Positions 30,386 to 38,717 of a stretch of DNA of 47,078 nucleotides are shown here, piece after piece; position 1 is the stretch's first letter, and the number at the start of each line of letters is the position of its first letter. This DNA is from a virus: the IMG/VR virus record IMGVR_UViG_3300009176_000018, positions 1 to 47,078 of that record. The stretch is one strand, 5' to 3'. The notes under the pieces were generated by a model that saw nothing but the letters and a program-made list of their open reading frames with translations, searched no databases and was not told where the DNA came from. The position numbers and the translations under genes are program-made.

Positions 30386-31948
30386 TTACCATCCTCCGGG
30401 CAGGCCGGGACGCCGGCGGGAACGCTCCGACTCTTTCTTGACCCAACCGAGCGTGCCCTGTTGCGGGCCGACAGCCTCGGGCTTGGGGCGCTTGTTGGGG
30501 ACGTGAATACCGAGGCCCATGCCGACCCAGGCAAGCGTATCACAGAAATCGTCGTGGGTGCCGTAGGGGAACTTGAGCAGCTCGTCGCGGGCTTCAGCCC
30601 ACCAGGGTGCAAACGAAGGAAAATGCACCATCCTCATAGCCATCCGGCTCGATATAGACTGTGCGCGGGTCTTTTTGTCGTGCGTAGGCGTAACTTCGAT
30701 CACGCTGCAAAAAGTCGATCTTTCGAGCATGCGCTTGCGCAAAAACGGACCGATAGATTTTGATATATGTCCTTTTTCCGCCCACCAGTACTGCGGCTTG
30801 TACTTTGCCATGAGGTCGATCATACGTTCGACAGTGTAGTCCGTCGTGAACCTTCCCCAGATGAGATCGGGCATCACCCATATGTTCGAGTCCTTATCGT
30901 AGCCGATGACCATCAGGCACGTCTTGTCGCGGTCCTGGGCGATGCTCACGGCGTGATCGGAAGCAGCATAAAAGCGCAGTTCCTCCTTCGGCGGCAGCTC
31001 GGCCTTGGTGTAGGTCATGACGCAGTCGCCGGGGAAGAAATTCCCGGCGTCGGGCGTCGGGCTGCCCTGGTAGAGGGCCTGAAAGCCGCGCGGATCGCCT
31101 TCCCGCATGTCTTCGAGATACTCGACCGGGAAGCGTTCCGGCCACAGGGCCTCGCCGGGCTTACGGCCGAGGACGTCGTTGTCGCGGGCGAGCGCCGGGA
31201 GGTCGATGATCGACCATTTCTTGGCTTCGGTGAGAATGTAGGACGGATTTGTCTTGTCGGTGAGCCGGCCGACGAGGTCGTCCTCGTGCCAGCGGGTGGA
31301 AATAAGCAGTATCCAGCCCTTCGAGGTCACAAGACGCGACCGCATGACCTGCGTGTACCATTTCCAGACTTTTTCGCGGACAGTTGGGCTATCAGCCTCA
31401 GTACGGTCCTTGATTGGGTCGTCGAGGATAAGCCCAATAGCTCCACGTCCGGTGATAGAACCGCCACGGCCAGTAAAGAACACCTTTCCGCCCGTTTCGA
31501 CCTCGATGCGGTCGACCGAGGCAGTGGCGATGCTGAGATCCGGGAAGATCTGTCGGAAAACCGGATCTTCGAGGGTGCTTTTGACTTCACGTCCAAAATC
31601 CCAACTGAATTTCTCGTTGTACGAGGCCGAAATAATCGAGTCACGGGGGTGCTTTCCCAGAAACCACGGCGGGAAGAGCCGGGAAGCGAGTTCGCTCTTT
31701 CCATGACGCGGCGGTACGTTGATGATCAGCCGTCGCAACCGACCAGCCTCGACTTCCTCGAGGGCGGCAGCGATCACTTCGTGATGCAGAGCCGGCTGAT
31801 AGAGCGAAAAATCGACGTCATCGGGGTGATCCGGGTCGGGATGCATCGCCTTGGCGAAGGCGAGCAGCGAATTTTGCGCGGTGATGCTCGCCTTGCGCCT
31901 TTTCAGGGCCTGGAAGTAGCGGATTTCGTCGGCAGAGAGCTGCGCCAT
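30386..31948 (-). CDS. terL: Terminase large subunit (TerL)
   Basis: ATG at 31948 overlaps the upstream stop. The 520-residue protein has the ATPase P-loop PPRHGKSE (79-86), Walker B LILDDP (about 165), the coupling motif STRWHEDDL, and a C-terminal nuclease region starting AASDHAVS...DKTCLMVIGYDK with conserved Asp residues. It is the packaging motor and headful/cohesive-end nuclease. It is separated from terS by tail and lysis genes, as in T7-like order. Confidence 0.95.
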   Translation of the reverse strand: MAQLSADEIRYFQALKRRKASITAQNSLLAFAKAMHPDPDHPDDVDFSLYQPALHHEVIAAALEEVEAGRLRRLIINVPPRHGKSELASRLFPPWFLGKHPRDSIISASYNEKFSWDFGREVKSTLEDPVFRQIFPDLSIATASVDRIEVETGGKVFFTGRGGSITGRGAIGLILDDPIKDRTEADSPTVREKVWKWYTQVMRSRLVTSKGWILLISTRWHEDDLVGRLTDKTNPSYILTEAKKWSIIDLPALARDNDVLGRKPGEALWPERFPVEYLEDMREGDPRGFQALYQGSPTPDAGNFFPGDCVMTYTKAELPPKEELRFYAASDHAVSIAQDRDKTCLMVIGYDKDSNIWVMPDLIWGRFTTDYTVERMIDLMAKYKPQYWWAEKGHISKSIGPFLRKRMLERSTFCSVIEVTPTHDKKTRAQSISSRMAMRMVHFPSFAPWWAEARDELLKFPYGTHDDFCDTLAWVGMGLGIHVPNKRPKPEAVGPQQGTLGWVKKESERSRRRPGLPGGW

Positions 31949-32316
31949 CAGGCAACGGCGATCCCGTTCGACGAAACCGTGGTCGCCTTCCCCGCGACGG
32001 TCGCGGTGACCATGCACGAGACGGTCTTGCCGCTGTCGCCAGCCACGAGGAGATACGTCTGCGACGTCGCGCCGGCGATGTTCACCCCGTCGCGCTGCCA
32101 CTGAAAAGTATACGTCGGAGACTGTATCCAGGTGCCAACGGTCACCGCCAGCGTCGAGCCGACGGTGCCGGTGCCGCTGGCGACCGGCGGCGTGACGTTG
32201 GCCGGGTAGCCGGCCTCATAGCTCTCGTCGGCGACCGCCAGATAGGGCTTCATCGCCCGCGTGACGATCTTCTGATGGGTCTGCATGAACGTCACTTCGG
32301 ATGATGTCAGGGCCAT
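31948..32316 (-). CDS. Ig-like domain protein
   Basis: ATG at 32316 has AGGGTGG upstream. After a helical start (MALTSSEVTFMQTHQKIVTR), residues 40-122 form an Ig-like domain: PANVTPPVASGTGTVGSTL, TYTFQWQRDGVNIAGATSQT, and SCMVTATVAGKATTV, with the W-x-R and Y-x-L pattern of Ig-fold adhesion domains. Phage Ig-like domains decorate capsids or tails and bind carbohydrates weakly. Here it lies between the lysis cassette and terL. Confidence 0.8.
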   Translation of the reverse strand: MALTSSEVTFMQTHQKIVTRAMKPYLAVADESYEAGYPANVTPPVASGTGTVGSTLAVTVGTWIQSPTYTFQWQRDGVNIAGATSQTYLLVAGDSGKTVSCMVTATVAGKATTVSSNGIAVA

Positions 32317-32318
32317 AG

Positions 32319-32603
32319 CTACCACCCTTTCTTCTTCTTCGACGGCGACTTCTCATCGTCATCGTCATCGTCATCGTCGTCCTCCTTGGCCTTCGGGGCC
32401 GGGGCCGGAGCCTTCGAGGCCGAAGCTGTCTCAGCGGCCGGCTCGAAAGGCGACTGGGAAGGCGGCGGCCCCACGGACCCGCCAGCAGGCGGCTGCTCGT
32501 AGCCGGGGATCGTCGTCTCCAACCCTTCGGGTGTTTTCATCTCAGCGGTTTTCGGCTCGGGGGCCGGAGCAGGCTCGGGGGTTTTCGGTTCAGGCGCTTT
32601 CAT
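32319..32603 (-). CDS. Low-complexity Pro/Glu and poly-Asp protein
   Basis: A 94-residue protein: Pro/Glu/Lys-rich N-terminal half, an Ala/Pro linker, a run of nine Asp, then EKSPSKKKKGW. The coding DNA has a tandem hexanucleotide-like repeat at about 32355-32385. Probably disordered. It overlaps its upstream neighbour by ATGA. Function unknown. Confidence 0.6.
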   Translation of the reverse strand: MKAPEPKTPEPAPAPEPKTAEMKTPEGLETTIPGYEQPPAGGSVGPPPSQSPFEPAAETASASKAPAPAPKAKEDDDDDDDDDEKSPSKKKKGW

Positions 32604-32821
32604 TTCCGTCTTCCTTCTCTCTTGGTCACGTCGATGGTTGCGATCTTGTCGGCACCGTCGCCGTCGATGCTGAAACGCCGTCGGAACTCCCTATCCTCCG
32701 GGTCGACCTCGACCACGAAGCTGTGGCCGATCGCAGCCGTCTCCTTGATGTAGGTCAACAGGCGTTCAAGATTGTCTTCCTCGTCGCGGCAGTCGAGGAC
32801 GATGGTTTTCCACTTCTCCAT
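32600..32821 (-). CDS. Hypothetical protein, 73 aa
   Basis: The ATG at 32821 overlaps the previous stop (TGATG). MEKWKTIVLDCRDEEDNLER and HSFVVEVDPEDREFRRRFSIDGDG suggest a small alpha/beta protein. Its position in the lysis region does not reveal a role. Confidence 0.65.
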   Translation of the reverse strand: MEKWKTIVLDCRDEEDNLERLLTYIKETAAIGHSFVVEVDPEDREFRRRFSIDGDGADKIATIDVTKREGRRK

Positions 32822-32976
32822 CAGCGCCCCCACGGGAAGCCCGCGAGGACGACAATAAGTGCGATGGCCCAGACGGCGAAGAGGGTCGCTGAGATTTCAC
32901 GAGTGATCAAAGACCAAACGAAGCTGAGGATCAGGAAGACGAGAGCGAAAACGTGGACGATGAAGTCGGCGGACAT
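32821..32976 (-). CDS. Small two-span membrane protein (lysis region)
   Basis: A 51-residue protein (MSADFIVHVFALVFLILSFV then ISATLFAVWAIALIVVLAG) with two hydrophobic helices separated by a short charged turn. The start overlaps the upstream stop. A holin or antiholin is plausible, as it lies next to the endolysin. Confidence 0.6.
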   Translation of the reverse strand: MSADFIVHVFALVFLILSFVWSLITREISATLFAVWAIALIVVLAGFPWGR

Positions 32977-33137
32977 CAGCCCAGCCTCCCGGTCAAGACA
33001 AGGATCAGCAGGACGACGAAGATCACGCCGATGATCCCAGCCGGGTACGGCCCCCAGCTTTGGCTGTAAGGCCAGTTCGGCAGCGCCCCGACGAGGAGCA
33101 GGACGAGCAGGATGAGCAGGATGAGGGAGATGCTCAT
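32976..33137 (-). CDS. DUF3309-like small membrane protein
   Basis: A 53-residue protein MSISLILLILLVLLLVGALP, then NWPYSQSWGPYPAG and IIGVIFVVLLILVLTGRLG. Two spans with a central WPYS..WGY/PG turn match the DUF3309 family of tiny bacterial membrane proteins. ATGA overlap with the amidase stop and TGATG with the next gene. May be a holin-type or host-derived small protein. Confidence 0.7.
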   Translation of the reverse strand: MSISLILLILLVLLLVGALPNWPYSQSWGPYPAGIIGVIFVVLLILVLTGRLG

Positions 33138-33847
33138 TGCCCAAGTCTCAACGAGACGAGCTTCCTAAACTCGTTGCCGACAGCTTCGGCCCCCATCTCC
33201 GGCTTCCACGGGAGCTTGCAGATGTCCCACTTGCCGTCTTGCGCGATGCCGAGATTGTCCTCGACCTCGCCATGCTGCAAGACAGTCTGCGGCCCGACGT
33301 CGATGCCGTACACCCGGCAGCAGTCGGCGGCGACGATCGACAGCATCACCCACTGGATCGGCTTGAGAGGGTAGCCTCCCCCTTGGAACGGGCTTTCCTG
33401 CGCGCCGGCCATGCAGCAGGCGGAAATCCCGATCGAGCCTGAATTACAATTCTTGGTGTGGGCGGCATAGCCGTCGTTGTCCGACGTCGAGACGTTCGCC
33501 TTGATCGACTTGTCGCCGCGATGGAGGACGCCGTCGCCGTCGACGACGATGTGATAGTGCTCGCGATCGGTAGCCGAGATTGCGTAGGAGCCTGCCGTCC
33601 AGTGGACGATCAGCTTGCTCATCTGGCATTCCGGCAGCCACTCGTCCGGCACGGCCTGCGCGCCGCCGCCCGGCAACGTGTCCGGCGGCGGCTCGCCATT
33701 CAGATCCCAGCCGGTCTTGAACCACGAGCTTGTCGCTGCCTCGCTCTCGGCCCCCCAATAACCATCGGCCCCATACTGAGGAAGAGGGAAGCCGTTCGCG
33801 ATAAGACGTTTCTGGAACTCCGTCGGCGTCCAGATTTCCGAGGCCAT
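33134..33847 (-). CDS. Endolysin, N-acetylmuramoyl-L-alanine amidase
   Basis: The 237-residue protein has an Amidase_2 domain: SKLIVHWTAGS with His (zinc), HYHIVVDGDGVLHRG, and HGEVEDNLG...CKLPW with the distal His. The N-terminal 60 residues (WTPTEFQKRLIANGFPLPQYGADGYWG) resemble a PG-binding domain. It is flanked by hydrophobic small genes that could be holins. It cuts the amide bond of peptidoglycan at lysis. Confidence 0.92.
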   Translation of the reverse strand: MASEIWTPTEFQKRLIANGFPLPQYGADGYWGAESEAATSSWFKTGWDLNGEPPPDTLPGGGAQAVPDEWLPECQMSKLIVHWTAGSYAISATDREHYHIVVDGDGVLHRGDKSIKANVSTSDNDGYAAHTKNCNSGSIGISACCMAGAQESPFQGGGYPLKPIQWVMLSIVAADCCRVYGIDVGPQTVLQHGEVEDNLGIAQDGKWDICKLPWKPEMGAEAVGNEFRKLVSLRLGQ

Positions 33848-33860
33848 GACTTCGGCTCCT

Positions 33861-34040
33861 TCAGCTTCTCGCGAGATAGGTCACAAGCGCGCCGGCCAAT
33901 CCGGCGACGGCAGCGATGGCCGCGTCCCTTGTCATGTCGCGGACTTCTACACCCAAAGCGATCGCAACGGTAATCGTGATCAGGACGACGCCGAGGACGA
34001 CGGCGAGGATGATCGCCACCGATCCCCGATACTGGCTCAA
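33861..34040 (-). CDS. Putative holin, 59 aa
   Basis: A TTG start at 34040 overlaps the tail fibre stop (TTGA); the alternative is a GTG 7 codons in. Residues 8-29 (VAIILAVVLGVVLITITVAIAL) and 40-56 (AAIAAVAGLAGALVTYLA) are hydrophobic with a charged loop between. It lies just before the endolysin, the usual holin position. Confidence 0.6.
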   Translation of the reverse strand: MSQYRGSVAIILAVVLGVVLITITVAIALGVEVRDMTRDAAIAAVAGLAGALVTYLARS

Positions 34041-35539
34041 TGGATGTACTCGGTGATGACGATGACCCCCTGCGCGCCGGCCCCGCCACCGGCATTGCTG
34101 GTGGCATTCGATGAAATGCCGCCCCCGCCGCCGCCACCCCAAGCTGTTCCCGCTCCACCTACTCCTGTGCCGCCCATGAAACCTTGATAACCCATACCAA
34201 AGCCTCCACCAGCATTGCCGCCGGCACCGCCGGTAAAACTATACGTTATAGTTGGTGCATACAGGCCGTAGCCTCCTGCTCCACCAGCTATGATAACATC
34301 GCCCGTGCCTGTCCCCCCGGATGCACCGGGTTGTCCGGCAACACCGATCGCGGCGCTGCCGCCACCACCGCCGCCCGGTGCCGTGCATATCGTTCCGACG
34401 GAAGTCGTGCCGCCAGCACCGCCGGCGTTGGGGCCGGGATTGGCGGCGGCCCCAGCGGCGCCGACCGTCATGGTCAAGCCGGTGGCCGTGGCCACGGCCA
34501 CGGTGGTCTTCGAGTACGATCCGCCGGCACCACCGCCGGCAGCTTGTTTAGTACTGGCATTGGCAGTGCCCGTGCCGCCGCCGCCACCGCCGCCGCCGAC
34601 ACACTCGAACGTCACATAGGCGGTGCCCGCCGTCGGCGTATACGCCGACGGCGTCAGCGAGCTGAACGTCCGGGTCTTGACTACGACGGCCGCCGCCAGG
34701 GCGGTCGTAACGAAAGCCGTGGTGGCGATCGAGGTGTCGTTGTCGCCCGCCGTCGGCGTCGGAGCCGTCGGGTTGCCGGTGAAAACCGGCGACGCCAGCG
34801 TCGCATAGCCTTGCGCCTTAACATAGGCCGTCGTCGCGATCGAGGTGTCGTTGTCGGCGGTCGCGGGCGTCGGGGCCGTCGGGTCGCCAGTGAAGACAGG
34901 GGAAGCGAGGTTGGCCTTGAGGGCGTCGGCGGTGTCGACATACTGCTTGGTGGCGGCCCCCAACGCCGCCGACGGATTGGCGGGAAGGAGAATTTGCCGA
35001 GAAAAGTTTACCGTCGTGCCGTTGGACGCGATGGTGATGACACCCGACGGCGCGACGGTATCGTAGATCAGGAAGCTGTCGTCGGTCTGCTTGCCTACCT
35101 GCCACTTCGCCGCGCCCGACCCATAGAAGTTGACCAACGCCTGCTGGGAGGCAGCGGTTGGATTGACGTTGACGGCCGCGCCGCCTGCCGCCGGGGCGAT
35201 CGAAAGATTGCCGGTCAAGCTGCCGCCGGTCAGCGGCAGATACGCCGCCGTAAGATCAGCCTGCGCCATCACTTTCGACCAGTTGGCCGGCGTGAACGCC
35301 CCCGGCACCGAGGACGCCGTGGCGCGATAAAGGACGCCGCCGCTGACGACATAGTCGCCGATGGCGTAGCTGGCCAAGGTCGAATGGAAACGAACGGCAA
35401 GGAGATCGAACGACGTGCCGGCGGCGTTGGCGACGCCGAGGGCGTTGTCGGGGAAATTGACATAAAGCTCGCCGGGGCTGCGCCCGGTGGGGCGGGAGCC
35501 GGCGGTCGACGAACGAAGTGTCTGAACGCGATTTACCAC
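34037..35539 (-). CDS. Tail fibre/appendage protein with Gly-rich C-terminus
   Basis: The 500-residue protein starts MVNRVQTLRSSTAGSRPTG, has a middle with two copies of a FTGxPTAPTPxxxDNDTSIATTA module (also found in the next upstream tail protein) and a C-terminal glycine-rich domain after TAYVTFECVGGGGGGGG. Such Gly-rich domains are found at the tips of phage adhesins. It is the last structural gene before the lysis cassette. Confidence 0.8.
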   Translation of the reverse strand: MVNRVQTLRSSTAGSRPTGRSPGELYVNFPDNALGVANAAGTSFDLLAVRFHSTLASYAIGDYVVSGGVLYRATASSVPGAFTPANWSKVMAQADLTAAYLPLTGGSLTGNLSIAPAAGGAAVNVNPTAASQQALVNFYGSGAAKWQVGKQTDDSFLIYDTVAPSGVITIASNGTTVNFSRQILLPANPSAALGAATKQYVDTADALKANLASPVFTGDPTAPTPATADNDTSIATTAYVKAQGYATLASPVFTGNPTAPTPTAGDNDTSIATTAFVTTALAAAVVVKTRTFSSLTPSAYTPTAGTAYVTFECVGGGGGGGGTGTANASTKQAAGGGAGGSYSKTTVAVATATGLTMTVGAAGAAANPGPNAGGAGGTTSVGTICTAPGGGGGGSAAIGVAGQPGASGGTGTGDVIIAGGAGGYGLYAPTITYSFTGGAGGNAGGGFGMGYQGFMGGTGVGGAGTAWGGGGGGGISSNATSNAGGGAGAQGVIVITEYIH

Positions 35540-36340
35540 TTTAGGTATCTACCCTCCCTTTAGGCGGTATCTACCGCCGGGCTGTGGTTAGCCGGCTAAT
35601 AAGTGCCGACATCGATTGTGTACGCCTGCAAATATTGCAGCGTCACCGGGTTCATCGCCGCCGCCGGATCGGCAGCCAAAATCACCGCCCCCGAGAACGT
35701 CGCGGTCTTGCCCGTCGTCAAGAATTTCACGCAGTCGGCACCGCCCATCGCGAGACGCACGTCTCCGGCCCCGGCGCGGTAGAAACCCGAGGTCGACTCG
35801 CCGGAGAAACTGAACGCCGGCCCGCCAACTGCGCCGTCCGCTGCCGCGACCGGAACCGCCGGCGCAAACTGGGTGGCGCTGACAAAGAATTTGTTGACGC
35901 CGGCGACATCGATGGCAACCGCCGTCGCGCTGCCGTGCAATCCCGTGCCGGCGGTCCCGAAATGCACCGACGGCGTTGCCGCCGAACCGCCGATCAAGCC
36001 CAGCACCCCGGTCATGCTGTCGCCGGCAGCCATCACCGCGCCGGCGGCGTCGACGTCGGCCCCGGTCAGCACCACCGCGCCCGTGCGGGTGTTCCAGCTC
36101 GACACGCCGGCCACCGACCCGGAGATCGCCGTCACGACGAAAGCCGTCGTCGCGATCGAGGTGTCGTTATCGCCGGGGGCCGGAGTCGGAGCTTTTGGAT
36201 CGCCGGTGAAGGTGGGGGAAGCGACGAGAGCATAAGGCGCGATCGCGGTCTTGACGAAAGCCGTTGTCGCGATCGACGTATCGTTGTCGGCCGCCGCCGG
36301 GGTCGGGGCTTGCGGGTCGCCGGTGAAGATCGGCGAGACA
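34700..36340 (-). repeat. DNDTSIATTAFV-coding modules shared by two tail genes
   Basis: At least four copies of a ~75-100 bp unit (near 34700-34790, 34810-34895, 36130-36215, 36250-36340) carry a GCGATCGAGGTGTCGTTGTC-like core on the plus strand. They lie in two adjacent tail genes and could recombine to vary fibre length. Confidence 0.7.
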
Positions 36341-36456
36341 GACCCGACGAACGGTGCCCACAGCGTCCTGAACGCCGCGTTCCAACTCACCGCCTCGCCG
36401 GCAGCGGGCGTGTCCGTCGGCAGCAGGAGGGCGGTGTCGAGAGATCGTGTTGTCAT
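35596..36456 (-). CDS. Tail protein with repeated DNDTSIATTAFV modules
   Basis: A 286-residue protein with two ~30-residue modules (FTGDPQAPTPAAADNDTSIA and FTGDPKAPTPAPGDNDTSIA) followed by a beta-rich region (SSWNTRTGAVVLTGADV; SFSGESTSGFYRAGAGDVRL) of the type in tail fibres. The C-terminus (AMNPVTLQYLQAYTIDVGTY) is typical. Together with its neighbours it likely builds tail fibres or baseplate appendages. Confidence 0.8.
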   Translation of the reverse strand: MTTRSLDTALLLPTDTPAAGEAVSWNAAFRTLWAPFVGSVSPIFTGDPQAPTPAAADNDTSIATTAFVKTAIAPYALVASPTFTGDPKAPTPAPGDNDTSIATTAFVVTAISGSVAGVSSWNTRTGAVVLTGADVDAAGAVMAAGDSMTGVLGLIGGSAATPSVHFGTAGTGLHGSATAVAIDVAGVNKFFVSATQFAPAVPVAAADGAVGGPAFSFSGESTSGFYRAGAGDVRLAMGGADCVKFLTTGKTATFSGAVILAADPAAAMNPVTLQYLQAYTIDVGTY

Positions 36457-36471
36457 CCTGAGACGCCCGTC

Positions 36472-37815
36472 TCATCCATGGAAATAAATCGCGAAGTTCT
36501 TCGCGTCCGCCGCCGGTGCCGTGATGAATTGCACCGAAGCACCCGCCGCCGCCAAGACGAAATCGCTGCCCGGCTCCTGATCGACGCCATCCAAATTCAC
36601 CTTGAGCTGCGAGGCGTCGCCGGCAGGGACGACGGGGCTGAAGGTAAGCGCGTCGAGCATCGGGAAGACGGTGGTGACGCCGTCGAAGACGAACTTCTTC
36701 AGCTTCTGCACGGTGATCAGGCCAGCCGGGGCAAGGTCGCTCGGGTCCTTGAGGACGTCGATCGCCACCATCGCCCCGGCCGGAAGAGGCGTGGCGATCG
36801 TCACCGTCGAGGTCGCTCTATCCACCGTGTAATCCCCGGTGACGAACACCCCGGCAGAGGGCGTCAGCCGGACGCCGTTGACATGCGCGATCACGCCTTG
36901 CTGCTTCGCCGCATTGAGCGTGACGTTGACACCGAAGAGGTCGTTCACCGTGAGCGGGAACGAAGTCTGATTGGCGCTGGCCGAATAGAAAAGGCTGTTG
37001 GTCGCCGCCGGCATCGGAGTCGAGAACGGCTGCCACGAGCTGCCGTTCCAAACATACATGATGTTGTCCTCGACGTCGAAATAGATGCTGCCCGGCTGGA
37101 GCGGCTCGCCATTCGGCTGGCTCTCGGGCGGCTGCGAGGACGGGCCGTAGTAATAGCGATAAAGCATCCCGCCTACCGCAGTCGCGGCTTGATTTGCCCA
37201 CCAGCGGGAAGACCAATGATCTCCAGTAACGGCATTGGTGGCGAGAATATTTCCGGGGATGGTATCCGGCATGTGCTCGGCCCAATGCATCGAAACATCC
37301 GCCCAGTTCTCGGAGGCCTCGGCAGTGAGGGTCACGACGTTCGAGGCCAGCCCCGCGGTGGCGAGGGTGCGCTCGGCGGCAGCCGCGAGCGGCTCGACGC
37401 GGGAGTGGAGATCCGAGTGGAGGCTGACCACCTGGCCGACCAAGGACAGGGAGTGCGAGAACTCTCTCGCGGACTGGGCAGCGAAGGTCCGGGCCTCTAC
37501 CAACCTCTCCTCGATCTCCCGCTTGCGCTGCTCGACCTCCGCCAGGACCTGCTCGGCAGCCGCACGCTCCTTGCGGGCCTCCTCGAGAATGCCCCTGATC
37601 AAATCTTCGTGAAGATCCCGCGGGAAGGAGTCGAGAGTGAGCAGATCATGGTTGAGCTTGCCGTCCGAGCGAAGGAGCTTTTCGATACGGGTTTCAAGGA
37701 CCTGGATGGCGTTGGCGTGGTTGGCGAATTGAGAGTCGAGGCGATCGGCGGGAAGACGATCGCTGGGATGATCGTTGGCCCAGTTCGCAAAAGAAATGAT
37801 CTGCTCGACGCCCAT
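36472..37815 (-). CDS. Tail fibre/appendage protein with coiled-coil N-terminal half
   Basis: The 447-residue protein has a heptad-rich section (about 85-160: GILEEARKERAAAEQVLAEV..., EERLVEARTF) and a C-terminal beta-type part (SIYFDVEDNIMYVWNGSSWQ; QTSFPLTVND). The layout is that of a trimeric fibre with a coiled-coil stem. It is the first of three tail genes. Confidence 0.75.
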   Translation of the reverse strand: MGVEQIISFANWANDHPSDRLPADRLDSQFANHANAIQVLETRIEKLLRSDGKLNHDLLTLDSFPRDLHEDLIRGILEEARKERAAAEQVLAEVEQRKREIEERLVEARTFAAQSAREFSHSLSLVGQVVSLHSDLHSRVEPLAAAAERTLATAGLASNVVTLTAEASENWADVSMHWAEHMPDTIPGNILATNAVTGDHWSSRWWANQAATAVGGMLYRYYYGPSSQPPESQPNGEPLQPGSIYFDVEDNIMYVWNGSSWQPFSTPMPAATNSLFYSASANQTSFPLTVNDLFGVNVTLNAAKQQGVIAHVNGVRLTPSAGVFVTGDYTVDRATSTVTIATPLPAGAMVAIDVLKDPSDLAPAGLITVQKLKKFVFDGVTTVFPMLDALTFSPVVPAGDASQLKVNLDGVDQEPGSDFVLAAAGASVQFITAPAADAKNFAIYFHG

Positions 37816-37855
37816 CCAGTGGTGCCCCCGCTCGAGGAGTGGATGGGAGACCTTC

Positions 37856-38353
37856 TTACGCCTCTTGCGCCGACTCCGATAGCGGACTTCCGCGCATCAC
37901 GACGTCCCAGGCGTCGCCGCGCCAGGACCGCTCGCCGTCCTGCTTCTCGAAGTCCTGCGCCATCAGCCGAGCCTCGACCGCTTGCCGGGCGCGGGCCAGG
38001 GACGTGGGACCGAAGCTGAAATCCTTGCCGATCCGGCCGTACCAGTCGCGCCCGACCCGCATCGCCCAGCCGGCAGCATCACGCGACAGGCCGGGACGGG
38101 TCAGCTTCTGCGTGATCTCGTTGCACGCCACCCACTCGAAGCTCTCTCCCCCCTCAAGCAACCAACTAAGTCGTTGATTTCGTTGAGAATGACTTCCCAA
38201 ATTTTGCCCGTTAGGCAGGGAAGTGCCGGAAGCAGGATCAACCCCCCTCAAGCGCATGTTCTCCGCACGCTTGCGGCAACGTTCCGAACAATAGGTCTTC
38301 CCACGCCAGGGCGTGAACTGCCTACCGCAGCTCGAGCAAGCGATCGTTTTCAT
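37856..38353 (-). CDS. Zinc-ribbon protein of unknown function
   Basis: From MKTIACSSCGRQFTPWRGK the 165-residue protein has CSSC (residues 6-9) and a second CSERC cluster (21-25), a zinc-ribbon-like motif. The rest (WVACNEITQKLTRPGLSRDA; WYGRIGKDFSFGPTSLARAR) has a conserved look, seen in phage proteins near tails or terminase, but I cannot name it. It is preceded by the 364-bp non-coding region. Confidence 0.7.
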   Translation of the reverse strand: MKTIACSSCGRQFTPWRGKTYCSERCRKRAENMRLRGVDPASGTSLPNGQNLGSHSQRNQRLSWLLEGGESFEWVACNEITQKLTRPGLSRDAAGWAMRVGRDWYGRIGKDFSFGPTSLARARQAVEARLMAQDFEKQDGERSWRGDAWDVVMRGSPLSESAQEA

Positions 38354-38526
38354 CGGGGCCATCCGCGAAAGCTAGCATTCCCAGGCGAAAGCGCAAAACC
38401 CGAAGTTAATAAAAATCGAATTTTTGGCTGTCGTGGTACCAACGCCTCCGCGCGCGCCGGCCGAGGGGGCCAGGGGGCCGACCCCAGGTGGCGGGCCGCG
38501 GCCTTGCCCGCCCCGCGCGAGTACTG

Positions 38527-38554
38527 CCATACAAGATACTACCATACAAGATAC
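38527..38554. repeat. Two 13-bp direct repeats CCATACAAGATAC
   Basis: Copies at 38527-38539 and 38542-38554 have a 15-bp period. The sequence is AT-richer than its surroundings. Possible protein-binding iterons. Confidence 0.75.
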
Positions 38555-38679
38555 AAGGGCTGAATTCCGCCATTCCTCTATGGGTCGCAGCACACCCTAG
38601 AGTCGACTACTGCCTTAGTAAGGTAGTGGTCGCTAGCCTAAGTCGCTGATAACGTTAGAGGATTAGGATGCGCTCGAGT

Positions 38680-38712
38680 CCTGGTCACCACCTGGTCACC
38701 ACCTGGTCACCA
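38680..38712. repeat. Three tandem 11-bp repeats CCTGGTCACCA next to terS
   Basis: Units at 38680-38690, 38691-38701 and 38702-38712 are identical, with an 11-bp period near one helical turn, followed by CCAGG. Each contains the near-palindrome GGTCACC. They end 5 bp from the terS stop codon. Phage small terminases often bind repeated sites in or beside their own gene, making this a candidate packaging-recognition site. Confidence 0.8.
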
Positions 38713-38717
38713 CCAGG

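Larger units (their letters stand above)
38363..38717 (-). other. Non-coding region downstream of terS: repeats, hairpins, GC-rich block
   Basis: This ~355-bp stretch has no gene I accept. It holds an AT palindrome AAAAATCGAATTTTT (about 38407-38421), a very GC-rich block (38440-38520), two 13-bp repeats CCATACAAGATAC (38527-38539, 38542-38554), a hairpin CCTTAGTAAGG (38613-38623) and three 11-bp repeats next to the terS stop. GANTC sites occur at 38600-38604 and 38676-38680. It may be a packaging or regulatory region. Confidence 0.5.

Noticed and set aside
38372-38593. A 73-codon minus frame in the non-coding region after terS
   Set aside because: It crosses repeats and a GC-rich block, has no ribosome binding site and a low-complexity product.
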